A stretch of DNA of 17,431 bases from Opitutia bacterium UBA7441. Its GTDB lineage: Bacteria; Verrucomicrobiota; Verrucomicrobiia; Opitutales; Coraliomargaritaceae. This document shows, piece after piece, positions 1 to 7,263 of this stretch. Made by a program: the position numbers and the translations under genes. Position 1 is the stretch's first letter, and every line of letters starts with the position of its first letter. The stretch spans positions 1 through 17,431 of the forward strand of contig DLQD01000147.1 of the NCBI GenBank assembly GCA_002480015.1. The letters are read 5' to 3'. The notes below the pieces were generated by a model, which saw only the letters and a program-made list of their open reading frames with translations, did not search any database and was not told the origin of the DNA.

Positions 1-389
1 TAGGAAACATAGCAAGGCTCGTGGTAAAGCACTTTGTCGCCGGGGTTGAGCACGGCGCGCAGGGCGATGTCGAGCGCTTCGGAGACACCGACCGAGACGA
101 GCACATCCGTCTCGGGATGGTAGCTGACGCCGAAATTGTTCTCGACGTAGGTGCTAATCTCACGACGCAGGCGGATCAGGCCAAGGTTATCCGTATAACT
201 AGTCTTACCCTTCTCGAGGGCAAAGATGGCGGCCTCGCGGATATGCCAGGGCGTGACGAAATCGGGCTCGCCAATGCCTAGTGAAATCGCCTGCGGCATA
301 GCAGCGACGATCGCAAAGAAATCGCGAATGCCCGAACGAGGCAAACCGACTACATGGTCTGCCACAAAATGTTGACCGTTATCACTCAT
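1..389 (-). CDS. Class I/II PLP aminotransferase, N-terminal part (truncated by window edge)
   Basis: The reverse strand reads from an ATG at 389 without a stop to the edge of the window, giving the first 129 residues of an aspartate-aminotransferase-like enzyme of fold type I. Such enzymes are cytosolic and move amino groups between amino acids and 2-oxoacids using pyridoxal phosphate. Visible family marks are the early SLGIGEPDF segment (about residues 36-44), the YTDNLGLIRLRREI segment (about 64-77) and a GVSEALDIALRAVLNPGD block (about 101-118), which matches the cofactor phosphate-binding region. The catalytic lysine lies beyond the edge. The start overlaps the stop of the Lrp-type regulator by one base (TAATG), so the two are probably co-transcribed and translationally coupled. 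Substrate cannot be told from this half; aspartate, aromatic or alanine-type activities are all possible. Confidence 0.88.
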   Translation of the reverse strand, partial: MSDNGQHFVADHVVGLPRSGIRDFFAIVAAMPQAISLGIGEPDFVTPWHIREAAIFALEKGKTSYTDNLGLIRLRREISTYVENNFGVSYHPETDVLVSVGVSEALDIALRAVLNPGDKVLYHEPCYVS

Positions 390-871
390 TACGGACTGAC
401 AGCGGGTTTATCTTCGCCATCGACGGGCGAGAGAAGCAAATGCCCCTGCTCTTTATAGGCGCGGAGCATAAAGTGAGTCGCGGTGGAGAGCACGCCCTCG
501 ACACTAGCGAGGCGCTCGGAGACAAAAGAAGCGACATCACGCAGATCATTGCCCACCGCGAAGACGAGTAAATCGTAGGATCCGGACATGAGGTAGCAGG
601 ACTCGACCGCATCGAAACGAGCGATACGGGTCGCGAGGCGGTCGAAACCGCCGTCGCGCTCGGGACTGATTTTCACCTCGATTACGGCGCGCACGATATT
701 CTCTTGCGCTCGTTCAGGGCTCAGCACAGGGCGCCAGCCGAGAAGGATGCCATCGGTCTTGAGACGGTTTAATTCGACATCGATCTCGGACTCAGACAGA
801 CCGAGGACCTGCGCCATCTGGGCAGTATCGAGACGCTCACCTTCGAGGAGTAGTTGCAGGACGGAACTCAT
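389..871 (-). CDS. Lrp/AsnC-family transcriptional regulator
   Basis: This is a 160-residue DNA-binding regulator of the feast/famine family. Residues about 13-40 (TAQMAQVLGLSESEIDVELNRL) form the N-terminal winged helix-turn-helix. Residues about 60-145, including CYLMSGSYDLLVFAVG, form the AsnC/RAM ligand-binding and oligomerisation domain. The length is normal for Lrp/AsnC. The ATG at 871 is chosen because the domain begins right after it. The frame stays open upstream to 1069 with only a GTG as a possible start, and those extra 66 residues do not resemble the family. Its stop overlaps the aminotransferase start by one base, so the regulator probably controls, and may sense a substrate or product of, that enzyme. 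Lrp-family genes are often autoregulated, but no operator is evident here. No clear Shine-Dalgarno sequence precedes the ATG. Confidence 0.92.
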   Translation of the reverse strand: MSSVLQLLLEGERLDTAQMAQVLGLSESEIDVELNRLKTDGILLGWRPVLSPERAQENIVRAVIEVKISPERDGGFDRLATRIARFDAVESCYLMSGSYDLLVFAVGNDLRDVASFVSERLASVEGVLSTATHFMLRAYKEQGHLLLSPVDGEDKPAVSP

Positions 872-1124
872 AGGCGCGGGAGTAAAGAGGAATAATTTTA
901 AAAAGCAATTGTGCAAACAGGAGTTTTTACGATGGTTTTTTAAATCGGAACCCTCGCTAAAGCTACGGGCTACGTAGTGCGCTGCTTCAGCAAGCACTCC
1001 TTTGCAGCAAGGTGCACCGCAAAATTTGATGACAACGTAACGATAAAACCCAAAGGGTAGAGCAAACACTCCTACTTAAGAGTGGGCCTTGCCTACGCCG
1101 AGGAAACCCTCCAACCTCGGCACG
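872..1124. other. Divergent intergenic region between lrp-type gene and VTT-protein gene
   Basis: These 253 bp must hold the promoters of both divergent transcripts, but I see no convincing -35/-10 pair on either strand. Positions 976-998 form a compact hairpin: agtgc + gctg pair with cagc + gcact around a ctt loop, with a two-base aa bulge. The reverse strand stays open in frame with the Lrp-type gene as far as 1069, which is probably chance or a leftover of other coding or repeat DNA. No RNA family was recognised. Confidence 0.45.
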
Positions 1125-1805
1125 ATGTCAAAACCGACCGCCACGACACGCAGGCTGCGACGCAATCTCGCGCTCCTCCTCATACCCGCCGCCATCTCGG
1201 CCTTGGCGGTGCTGCTGCTCTGGCAAAGTCACCCGGAAGTGGAATACTGGCTAGGGTGGATCCTAGACGGTCGCGCATTCCTGGAGGCCAACCCGTGGTC
1301 GCTGATCGCGGTGCTGGCCACGCTGCCGGGACTGGGCTTTCCCATCAGCCCGGTGTTGGTGCTCTTCGGCGTCGTGCTCACGCCGCGCTATGGGATGCCC
1401 GCCACCCTCGCGCTGGCCTTCGCCGCGCAAGGCTTCTGCACAACCTGGACTTATGCGCTCGCAGCGGGTCCTTTGCGCGGATTGCTCACGGGCTACGTCC
1501 TCCGCCACCGCGAGCTCCCGGAGCTGACGGAGGGCAACACCATCCGCCTCGGCCTGTTCCTCCGCCTCACCCCGGGTATCCCCTATGCCCTGCAAAACAT
1601 CGTGCTGGGTATCCTCGGCATGCGGCTGCGCCCCTATCTCTTGGTTTCCCTACCCACCACAAGCTTGTGGACGGCCGGCTTCGTCATCACCGGCGGAGCG
1701 ATTTTCAAAGGAAACCTAGCTTGGGCTATCACGGGTAGTATACTGTTAATCGTGCTCGTGCTTGCGACGCGCATGTGGAGCCGCAAAAATACCGCCGATG
1801 CTTGA
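1125..1805 (+). CDS. TVP38/TMEM64 (VTT domain, DedA superfamily) membrane protein
   Basis: A polytopic inner-membrane protein of 226 residues. Hydrophobic segments lie near residues 14-33, 57-84, 91-112, 145-165 and 190-215. The diagnostic VTT segment FLRLTPGIPYALQNIVLGI lies at about 145-163 and corresponds to the F-R-x-P-x-x-P-x-x-x-Q-N-x-x-x-G pattern of TVP38/TMEM64 proteins. The wider superfamily includes DedA proteins and eukaryotic lipid scramblases, so a role in lipid flipping or membrane homeostasis is plausible but unproven for this member. I chose the ATG at 1125; a TTG at 1089 would add 12 residues, and neither has a good ribosome binding site. The TGA stop lies inside the start of xseA, so the two are probably one transcript. 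Confidence 0.85.
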   Translation: MSKPTATTRRLRRNLALLLIPAAISALAVLLLWQSHPEVEYWLGWILDGRAFLEANPWSLIAVLATLPGLGFPISPVLVLFGVVLTPRYGMPATLALAFAAQGFCTTWTYALAAGPLRGLLTGYVLRHRELPELTEGNTIRLGLFLRLTPGIPYALQNIVLGILGMRLRPYLLVSLPTTSLWTAGFVITGGAIFKGNLAWAITGSILLIVLVLATRMWSRKNTADA

Positions 1806-3144
1806 TAGCTTAATGACACCCTCGCCCGAGCAAGTGCTCAAAGTCACAGCGCTGACCCGACTGATTAAAAGCCAGTTGGAAGAAAACTTCTCCCGCATCT
1901 GGGTACAGGGCGAGGTCTCCAACCTGCGCAAGCAAAGCTCTGGGCACCTTTACTTCTCGCTTAAAGACGCCGGCAGCCAGCTACCTTGTGCTCTCTTTGC
2001 CCGGGATGCCGCCCGTCAGTCCTTTGAACTGGAAGACGGCATGGAAGTGTTGATCTTGGGCGATATCAGCGTATTCGAGCCATATGGGCGCTACCAGATG
2101 ATCGCCAAAGTCGCGATCCAGAGTGGCGAAGGACGCCTGCAAATGGAGTTTGAGCACCTAAAGCGTAAGCTAGCAGCCGAAGGACTCTTCGAGTCCGGGC
2201 GAAAAAAACCACTCCCGGCTCTTCCACGCAGGATCGCGGTCATCACTTCGCCTACTGGCGCAGCGGTACGTGATTTCCTACGTATCCTCCGCCGCCGCGA
2301 TTATCGCGGCGAAGTGGTTATTTTCCCGGCTAAAGTACAAGGCAAAGGTGCCGCCGAAGAGGTGGCCACCATGCTGCAGCACGCCAGCGCAAGCGCGGGC
2401 TTCGACCTCGTCGTCATCACCCGCGGAGGCGGAAGCATCGAGGATCTATGGACATTTAATGAGGAGTCCCTGACCCGCGCAGTGGCCGCCTGTCCGCTCC
2501 CGGTCATCTCTGCAATTGGTCACGAAATCGATACGGTGCTGACCGACTACGCGGCTGATCGGCGTGCCGAAACCCCGTCGGGCGCAGCCGAACTCATCTC
2601 CTCACTCTTCCTGGAAGCACTGGCGCGCTACGAAGATGCCGGGCGAGACCTGCTCGCGCGAATCGATAGCTACCTCAAGGACAATCGAAGCTCGCTCCGT
2701 GATCTCGACGCCCGCATGCGCATCATTGCTCCAGAGCGGCAAATGCAACATTACGGCATGCAGTTGGATGATCTGGAAAACAGCCTATGTCGCAAGCTCT
2801 CGCGCCGTATCAATGCCGAGCAACAGACGATCCACCAACTCGGCCAACGTATCATCGAGCAGCACCCGAAGACCCGGATCGGTATGGCGGGACAGCACCT
2901 CGCCAATTTTTCGCGGCGCTTGGAACGCTCGGTTTGGTGGACCCAAGTGCAAAAGCAAGAGACACTCAATGCACTCAGGAGGCGACTCGATAACGGAAGT
3001 TTGCAAGCCACTCTCAAACGCGGATATGCAGTGATTCAAAGGCCGGATGGTCAAATCATCGACCGCGCAAGTCTCGCCCAAAAAGAACCAGAGCTGAAAG
3101 CCTTTTTTCACGACGGCGAAGTCCGCTTGAAGACAGATCAATAG
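1798..3144 (+). CDS. xseA: Exonuclease VII large subunit
   Basis: XseA is the catalytic subunit of exonuclease VII, which with several XseB small subunits degrades single-stranded DNA from both ends in repair. The 448-residue product matches the usual length. An N-terminal OB-fold covers about residues 12-115 (WVQGEVSNLRKQSSGHLYFS). The catalytic region has RIAVITSPTGAAVRDFL (about 145-161), DLVVITRGGGSIEDLWTFN (203-221) and GHEIDTVLTDYAADRRAETP (241-260), all hallmark segments. A long helical region rich in charged residues follows, and the C-terminus has the typical LKRGYAVIQ segment. The ATG at 1798 overlaps the preceding gene by 8 bases; an ATG at 1813 is also possible, while a TTG at 1762 is less likely. 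No xseB is in the window, so the small subunit must be encoded elsewhere. Confidence 0.97.
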   Translation: MLDSLMTPSPEQVLKVTALTRLIKSQLEENFSRIWVQGEVSNLRKQSSGHLYFSLKDAGSQLPCALFARDAARQSFELEDGMEVLILGDISVFEPYGRYQMIAKVAIQSGEGRLQMEFEHLKRKLAAEGLFESGRKKPLPALPRRIAVITSPTGAAVRDFLRILRRRDYRGEVVIFPAKVQGKGAAEEVATMLQHASASAGFDLVVITRGGGSIEDLWTFNEESLTRAVAACPLPVISAIGHEIDTVLTDYAADRRAETPSGAAELISSLFLEALARYEDAGRDLLARIDSYLKDNRSSLRDLDARMRIIAPERQMQHYGMQLDDLENSLCRKLSRRINAEQQTIHQLGQRIIEQHPKTRIGMAGQHLANFSRRLERSVWWTQVQKQETLNALRRRLDNGSLQATLKRGYAVIQRPDGQIIDRASLAQKEPELKAFFHDGEVRLKTDQ

Positions 3145-3228
3145 GCAAACTAAGGGATAAACAAGGGTTTCACCGAGAAGGTTCATCAAGCGCGCTAGTC
3201 TGGTGAGTTGTAAATAATCGACATAAAT

Positions 3229-3287
3229 GGGTGCTGCGACTGGCGTCGCGTCGACCCGTAGCGATGCAACACCAGTCGCGCCAACCC
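3229..3287. repeat. Long imperfect inverted repeat (hairpin)
   Basis: The arms gcgactgg (3236-3243) and ccagtcgc (3272-3279) are exactly complementary. Inside them cgtcgc (3244-3249) pairs with gcgatg (3261-3266) with one G-T pair, leaving a five-base bulge on the right arm and an 11-base loop. Outside, gggt (3229-3232) can pair with accc (3284-3287). There is no T-run on either side, so it does not look like an intrinsic terminator. It may be a REP-like intergenic element, a structured RNA or an mRNA-stabilising hairpin after xseA. Confidence 0.55.
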
Positions 3288-3405
3288 TTCATAATATCGG
3301 TGCATGAAGTTTTCAAAAAATTATCGGAACCTTATCACGAGCTGCGTGTTCCTAAGCATATCTGTCATTTTCAAAGGTTTTGTTAGGGTTAATTAGGTTA
3401 GTGAA

Positions 3406-3446
3406 GGGCCCGTCTCCGATTTCTGGGGGCGGGCTCCAATCTTTTA
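3406..3446 (+). terminator. Probable intrinsic terminator
   Basis: The left arm 3406-3417 (ggcccgtctcc core) pairs with 3425-3436 (gggggcgggctc) in a 12-bp stem with three G-T pairs and a seven-base loop gatttct. The sequence after it is aatcttttatctgtt, which is T-rich but not a clean run. It is well placed to end the xseA transcript before the gene at 3531. Confidence 0.5.
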
Positions 3447-3530
3447 TCTGTTACAGGGGTTTCTAGCAGCGCCCTACAGATTATTCTTTGCCTGAATGGC
3501 AAAACTTGCACACTAGATCTCATCTAATTC

Positions 3531-4439
3531 ATGAGCGACCAATCAAAGGACAATCCGCCTTCCAAACTAAAGCTCTCGCGCGATCTCCAAGCCCCCGAAG
3601 GGCCGAGGTCAGAACAGACGCCGCCGGCAATTAAGCTCAGACTCAGTAAATCTACCGAAGAACCACCCCCTGGATCGGCCACGCCTTCTCTCTCAGTTCG
3701 CGACGAGCCCGTAGAAAAAGCCATCTTTGACCCAATTAATCCCTTCGACGATAGGATCAAGCAAAGCGAAATAAAAGCACTGCATCGCACCGCACCGGAA
3801 TTGCCGAGTGAGCCCGTCCCTCAGTTAAGCGAGGGATCCGGAGCCAAACTCGAAGAAGCCATTCAATCACTGAACAACGATTCAGAAGACAGCCCAAACA
3901 ATCGCCTTCTTCCTAGCATTCTTGCCATTTCAGTTCTCCTATTCGTCCTCGCTGCTGCGGCTTACGGACTCTGGAACGTCCTCATTCACACCGACAAGCC
4001 ACTTACAGATAGCAAATTAGACGTCGCACCCGCAAAAACGACTGCCTCGAAAGACCCTATTCAAAGGACAAAAGATGCGATCACTGCAGTGCCCGTAGCT
4101 ACAGTCGATTATGTAGACTCTAAGTCCCAACAGAACGACGGACCTCAAGTGGAAGCAGTGCTCGATTCAAGCGCACCCCGCACCACAGCTAGTCCAATGG
4201 AATCACCCGTGACTATCGGTTCTGCCGAGAGCAGCAAGCAAAGCGTGATCCAATACCTCTCCAGAATTCGTATCAGCGGTGTTCGTCAAGGTGAGCGCCC
4301 AATTGTCATCATAGAAGGCCAAAGCTTTTACGTTGGCGATATCGTCGAGACGGAGTACGGCCTCAGATTCGACGGAATTCGCGACGGGCGCCTTGCTTTT
4401 CGCGATAGCCACGGAATCATATTTCTGAAAAGCTTCTGA
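3531..4439 (+). CDS. Single-span membrane protein of unknown function with GspB/GspC-like tail
   Basis: A 302-residue protein I cannot assign to a named family. Residues 1-125 are hydrophilic, proline- and charge-rich and probably disordered and cytoplasmic. They contain two related segments, PPSKLKLSRD (9-18) and PPAIKLRLSK (31-40), and the segment FDPINPFDDR (66-75). One transmembrane helix lies at about 127-152 (SILAISVLLFVLAAAAYGLW). A low-complexity linker follows, then a compact C-terminal piece (about 243-302, with RISGVRQGERPIVIIEGQSF and VGDIVETEYGLRFDGI). Its pattern of a bound value, a VGD turn and short beta strands resembles the periplasmic end of GspB/GspC/PilP-like proteins of secretion or pilus systems. 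That link is an impression of fold pattern only. The lipoprotein gene begins 39 bases after the stop, suggesting one transcript. Confidence 0.8.
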   Translation: MSDQSKDNPPSKLKLSRDLQAPEGPRSEQTPPAIKLRLSKSTEEPPPGSATPSLSVRDEPVEKAIFDPINPFDDRIKQSEIKALHRTAPELPSEPVPQLSEGSGAKLEEAIQSLNNDSEDSPNNRLLPSILAISVLLFVLAAAAYGLWNVLIHTDKPLTDSKLDVAPAKTTASKDPIQRTKDAITAVPVATVDYVDSKSQQNDGPQVEAVLDSSAPRTTASPMESPVTIGSAESSKQSVIQYLSRIRISGVRQGERPIVIIEGQSFYVGDIVETEYGLRFDGIRDGRLAFRDSHGIIFLKSF

Positions 4440-4478
4440 TTGCACTCTGCCTAAAATCACTTACAAAGAACCAAAATT

Positions 4479-4877
4479 ATGAAAGCTACACTGATAACTC
4501 TACTCACTATTTGTACACTCATCGTTACTGGTTGCACCACACCGGTCGCGATCGACCCGTTGACAGGGGAGCAACAAACCGCCCAATTCAGGGCTGGCTA
4601 CTTCTACGCGCCACTGGAAGCGCCGACCGGGCAAATCTTCAAAACCGCCATACGCGAACTGGACAACATGGGCTACTTCCGCACGGGCGAACTACACAAA
4701 GAGACTGCCATCACGATCTACGCACGCAAAATCGGCGACGAAAAAGTCACCGTTCGCGTCAGCCAAGCCACGGATCCCGAAGCAACAGCTCAGTCTGAAA
4801 TTCGTATCCGTGTCGGCAAGCTCGGCAACCTCGCTGAATCGCAAACCATCTACGCGCACATCCGCGACGCTCTTTAG
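4479..4877 (+). CDS. Small lipoprotein, DUF3568-like
   Basis: A 132-residue precursor with a lipoprotein signal peptide: a lysine, a hydrophobic stretch and the lipobox V-T-G-C with the lipidated cysteine at residue 19. The mature part has a pattern shared with DUF3568 lipoproteins: an aromatic strand (FYAPLEAPTGQIFKTAIREL, about 47-66), a central strand set (TAITIYARKIGDEKVTVRVS), then IRIRVGKLGNLAESQTIYAH near the end. Function of that family is unknown. The mature protein should be anchored to the membrane facing the periplasm. It follows the TM protein at 3531 by 39 bases and is closed by a strong terminator at 4901, so the two likely form a two-gene unit. The family assignment is from pattern memory and is moderate; lipoprotein status is clear. 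Confidence 0.85.
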   Translation: MKATLITLLTICTLIVTGCTTPVAIDPLTGEQQTAQFRAGYFYAPLEAPTGQIFKTAIRELDNMGYFRTGELHKETAITIYARKIGDEKVTVRVSQATDPEATAQSEIRIRVGKLGNLAESQTIYAHIRDAL

Positions 4878-4900
4878 AAGCGTCTAATAGCGCTACTGAC

Positions 4901-4937
4901 AAACCGCCCCTCCACCCGGAGCGGCGGTTTTTCTTTT
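4901..4937 (+). terminator. Strong intrinsic terminator
   Basis: aaaccgcc (4901-4908) pairs with ggcggttt (4923-4930); after one C-C mismatch, four more pairs (4910-4913 with 4918-4921) close a four-base loop. The stem runs straight into the tract ttttctttt. It ends the lipoprotein transcript 24 bases after its stop. In the other orientation the A-run also gives partial bidirectional potential. Confidence 0.9.
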
Positions 4938-4962
4938 CCATCCACATACATTTTTTACTTTT

Positions 4963-5943
4963 ATGCAGATTAAATCCACTTTCATTGGAGTAGGCAGTCC
5001 AATTGTCGACGCTATCGCGCACGTAGACGAGTCATTCGTCGCTCAAATCGACGGCGATAAAGGCGGTATGGTGCTCGTCGATGCCCCTACCATCTCCGCC
5101 TTGATGGAGCGATTGTCCGAAGCCGCCGTGGCCGCGCCGGGCGGCTCAGCCGGAAATACTCTCTTCGCCCTAGCACGTATGGGCGCCTCCACCCGCTTCT
5201 TGGGAAAAACCGGGAACTGTGCCGATGGCGGGTTCTACCGAGACAGCTTTTTCAAGCTGGGTGGCGATATTTCGCGCTTTAAAATGGCCGACATACCGAA
5301 CGGCCGCTGCCTCTCCCTCGTCACCCCCGATGGTGAGCGCACCATGCGCACCAATCTTGGTGCCGCGATGACACTCGTCCCCGAAGAAATCTCAGTGATT
5401 GATTTTGTTGATTGCAGCCATGCTCACATTGAAGGCTACCTACTCTTTAACGAATCGCTCTTGCGTCACGTGCTCGAGTCGGCCAAAGAAGCAGCGTGCA
5501 CCATTAGCCTCGACCTCGCCAGCTTCGAGGTCGTCACTGCAGCCAAAGCCATCCTCCCCGACATCCTACGCGACTACGTAGATATCGTCTTTGCGAACGA
5601 AGAAGAAGGTGCCGCTTTTACGAGTATCACCGACGATTACGCGGCCATGGCTCTTCAACTCGCCGAACACTGCGAAATAGCTGCTATCAAGATTGGTGCC
5701 CGAGGCTCATACATCGCGCAGGCGGGCAAAGTCGAAAAAATAGAACCCACGCTCGCCGCCAATGTCATCGATACCACCGCCGCCGGCGATCTTTGGGCAG
5801 CCGGTTTCCTCTTTGGCTGGTCACAAAACCGCCCACTCGCAGAATGCGCCAGAATCGGCTCTATCCTCGGTGCCGCAGTTGTCCAGGAACAGGGTAGTAC
5901 CCTCCCCGAACACGTCTGGCAAAAAATCCTCGAAACGATCTAA
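4963..5943 (+). CDS. PfkB-family carbohydrate/nucleoside kinase
   Basis: A 326-residue cytosolic ribokinase/PfkB superfamily kinase that transfers phosphate from ATP to a hydroxyl of a sugar or nucleoside. The N-terminal signature is the APGGSAGNTLFALARMG segment (58-74), which binds substrate. The C-terminal signature is DTTAAGDLWAAGF (270-282), with the anion-hole glycines and the catalytic aspartate at 276. GIGxPIVD-like VGSPIVDAIAHVD (10-22) at the start and FANEEEGAAF (210-219) are also typical. These marks resemble the adenosine-kinase-like subgroup more than fructokinases, but the substrate cannot be decided from sequence reading alone. It starts 25 bases after the strong terminator, so it needs its own promoter, and proA follows after 37 bases. 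No recognisable Shine-Dalgarno sequence precedes the ATG. Confidence 0.93.
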   Translation: MQIKSTFIGVGSPIVDAIAHVDESFVAQIDGDKGGMVLVDAPTISALMERLSEAAVAAPGGSAGNTLFALARMGASTRFLGKTGNCADGGFYRDSFFKLGGDISRFKMADIPNGRCLSLVTPDGERTMRTNLGAAMTLVPEEISVIDFVDCSHAHIEGYLLFNESLLRHVLESAKEAACTISLDLASFEVVTAAKAILPDILRDYVDIVFANEEEGAAFTSITDDYAAMALQLAEHCEIAAIKIGARGSYIAQAGKVEKIEPTLAANVIDTTAAGDLWAAGFLFGWSQNRPLAECARIGSILGAAVVQEQGSTLPEHVWQKILETI

Positions 5944-5980
5944 GGCCCATTCTCAGCCACCCCGTATCCCGTATCCCGAA

Positions 5981-7252
5981 ATGACCACCGATCAAATCAC
6001 TGAACTCGTTGTCGACATCGCAAGGCGCGCCCGCATCGCTTCTCTGGGACTGGCCACATTGAGCACTAAAACGAAGAATCGCTTCCTTAACGAATTGGCC
6101 GACCGGCTCGTGGAAGAAACCCATTCGATCCTCGAGGCCAACGCACTTGACCTGCAAAACGCACGCTCGCTCGAGCTATCCGATCCCATGACCGAGCGCC
6201 TCACCTTCACTCCCGAGCGTATCGCGTCCATGGCTGAAGGCGTTCGCCAAGTTGCCGCCCTTCCCGATCCTGTCGGCGTCGAGATCGAGCGCCTCTCGCC
6301 CCCAAAGGGCTTCGACCTACGTAAGATCCGCGTCCCCATGGGGGTGATCGGTATCATTTACGAGTCCCGGCCCAACGTGACAATTGACTGCGCCATCCTC
6401 TGTCTCAAGTCGGGTAATGCATCCATTCTGCGCGGCGGCAAGGAGGCCTTCCACAGCAATATGAAGCTAGCAGCAATCATCCAGGAAACGCTTCGCGCCA
6501 ATGGCATCCACGAAGACGCCGTCCAATTCATCCCGACGACGGATCGCTGGGCGCTCAACGTCCTGCTCAAACAGGATGACACCATTCACTGCATCATCCC
6601 CAGAGGCGGCGAGAGTTTAATCCGCTTTACCGTGGAGAACAGCCGCATCCCTGTGATCAAGCACTACACCGGTGTCTGCTCCGTCTATATCGACGCCAGA
6701 GCGGATCCGGACATGGCCGAACGGATCGTCATCAACTCGAAGTGCCAGCGCCCCAGTGTTTGTAACGCAGCCGAGAACCTTATCGTGCACCAAGAGGCCG
6801 CCGCACACCTACCCCGCCTCGCCAAAGCACTGCACGACCAAGGCGTGGAGCTCCGCGTCGATACGCACGCCAAAGCCCTGCTCACGGCCAGCGGACTGCC
6901 CCTGGTCGACGCCACGGCCGAAGACTTTGCCACTGAATACACAGACCTGATCATTGCCATCGCTCTAGTGCCCGATCTACAGGCAGCCATCGACTTGATC
7001 AATGCCAACAGTTCTGGCCATACCGAGAGCATCGTGACCGAAGACCTCACTGCCGCGCAGCGCTTCCTTACCAGTGTGGACTCCGCTGCAGTCTTCCATA
7101 ACGCTTCTACCCGATTCTCAGACGGCTTTGAATTCGGCCTCGGAGCCGAGATCGGTATATCGACTGACCGTTTGCACGCACGAGGCCCCATGGGGCTGAA
7201 CGAACTCTGCACTTATAAATATGTGATCCACGGCAGCGGCGAAATACGCTAA
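5981..7252 (+). CDS. proA: Glutamate-5-semialdehyde dehydrogenase (gamma-glutamyl phosphate reductase)
   Basis: ProA reduces gamma-glutamyl phosphate with NADPH to glutamate-5-semialdehyde, the second step of proline synthesis, in the cytosol. The 423-residue product matches the family's length. It shows GVIGIIYESRPNVTID (121-136), KSGNASILRGGKEA (143-156), IPRGGESLI (206-214) and RPSVCNAAENLIVH (257-270) with the presumed catalytic cysteine at 261. The end is GLGAEIGISTDRLHARGPMGLNEL. I chose the ATG at 5981; the frame is open further upstream into the kinase gene, but those residues overlap it and are not ProA-like. Two copies of cccgtat (5961-5974) sit just before the start, with no Shine-Dalgarno sequence. 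The partner proB (glutamate 5-kinase) is not adjacent. Confidence 0.98.
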   Translation: MTTDQITELVVDIARRARIASLGLATLSTKTKNRFLNELADRLVEETHSILEANALDLQNARSLELSDPMTERLTFTPERIASMAEGVRQVAALPDPVGVEIERLSPPKGFDLRKIRVPMGVIGIIYESRPNVTIDCAILCLKSGNASILRGGKEAFHSNMKLAAIIQETLRANGIHEDAVQFIPTTDRWALNVLLKQDDTIHCIIPRGGESLIRFTVENSRIPVIKHYTGVCSVYIDARADPDMAERIVINSKCQRPSVCNAAENLIVHQEAAAHLPRLAKALHDQGVELRVDTHAKALLTASGLPLVDATAEDFATEYTDLIIAIALVPDLQAAIDLINANSSGHTESIVTEDLTAAQRFLTSVDSAAVFHNASTRFSDGFEFGLGAEIGISTDRLHARGPMGLNELCTYKYVIHGSGEIR

Positions 7253-7263
7253 ACAAAAAAACC

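Larger units (their letters stand above)
3145..3530. other. 386-bp region without a confident gene
   Basis: No normal-size gene is present. The region holds a long imperfect dyad (3229-3287), two tiny overlapping ORFs (3227-3307, 26 aa, and 3304-3396, 30 aa) joined by an ATGA overlap, and a 12-bp GC-rich hairpin followed by a T-rich stretch (3406-3446). Neither tiny ORF has an evident Shine-Dalgarno sequence. The second, starting MKFSKNYRNLITSC, has a basic start and a short hydrophobic stretch and could be a small membrane peptide, a broken signal peptide or chance. The promoter of the gene at 3531 should lie in the last 90 bases, but no clear pair of hexamers is seen. Confidence 0.5.

Noticed and set aside
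872..1069. N-terminal extension of the Lrp-type regulator to 226 residues
   Set aside because: It needs a GTG start, adds 66 residues unlike the family, and a normal 160-residue protein starts at the ATG at 871.
1082..1738. Plus-strand 218-codon ORF in another frame of the VTT gene
   Set aside because: Arg/Pro/His-rich composition typical of an out-of-frame read, and the overlapping frame encodes the membrane protein.
5762..5980. N-terminal extension of ProA to 496 residues
   Set aside because: It lies inside the PfkB-kinase gene in another frame, and the ATG at 5981 gives a normal ProA length.
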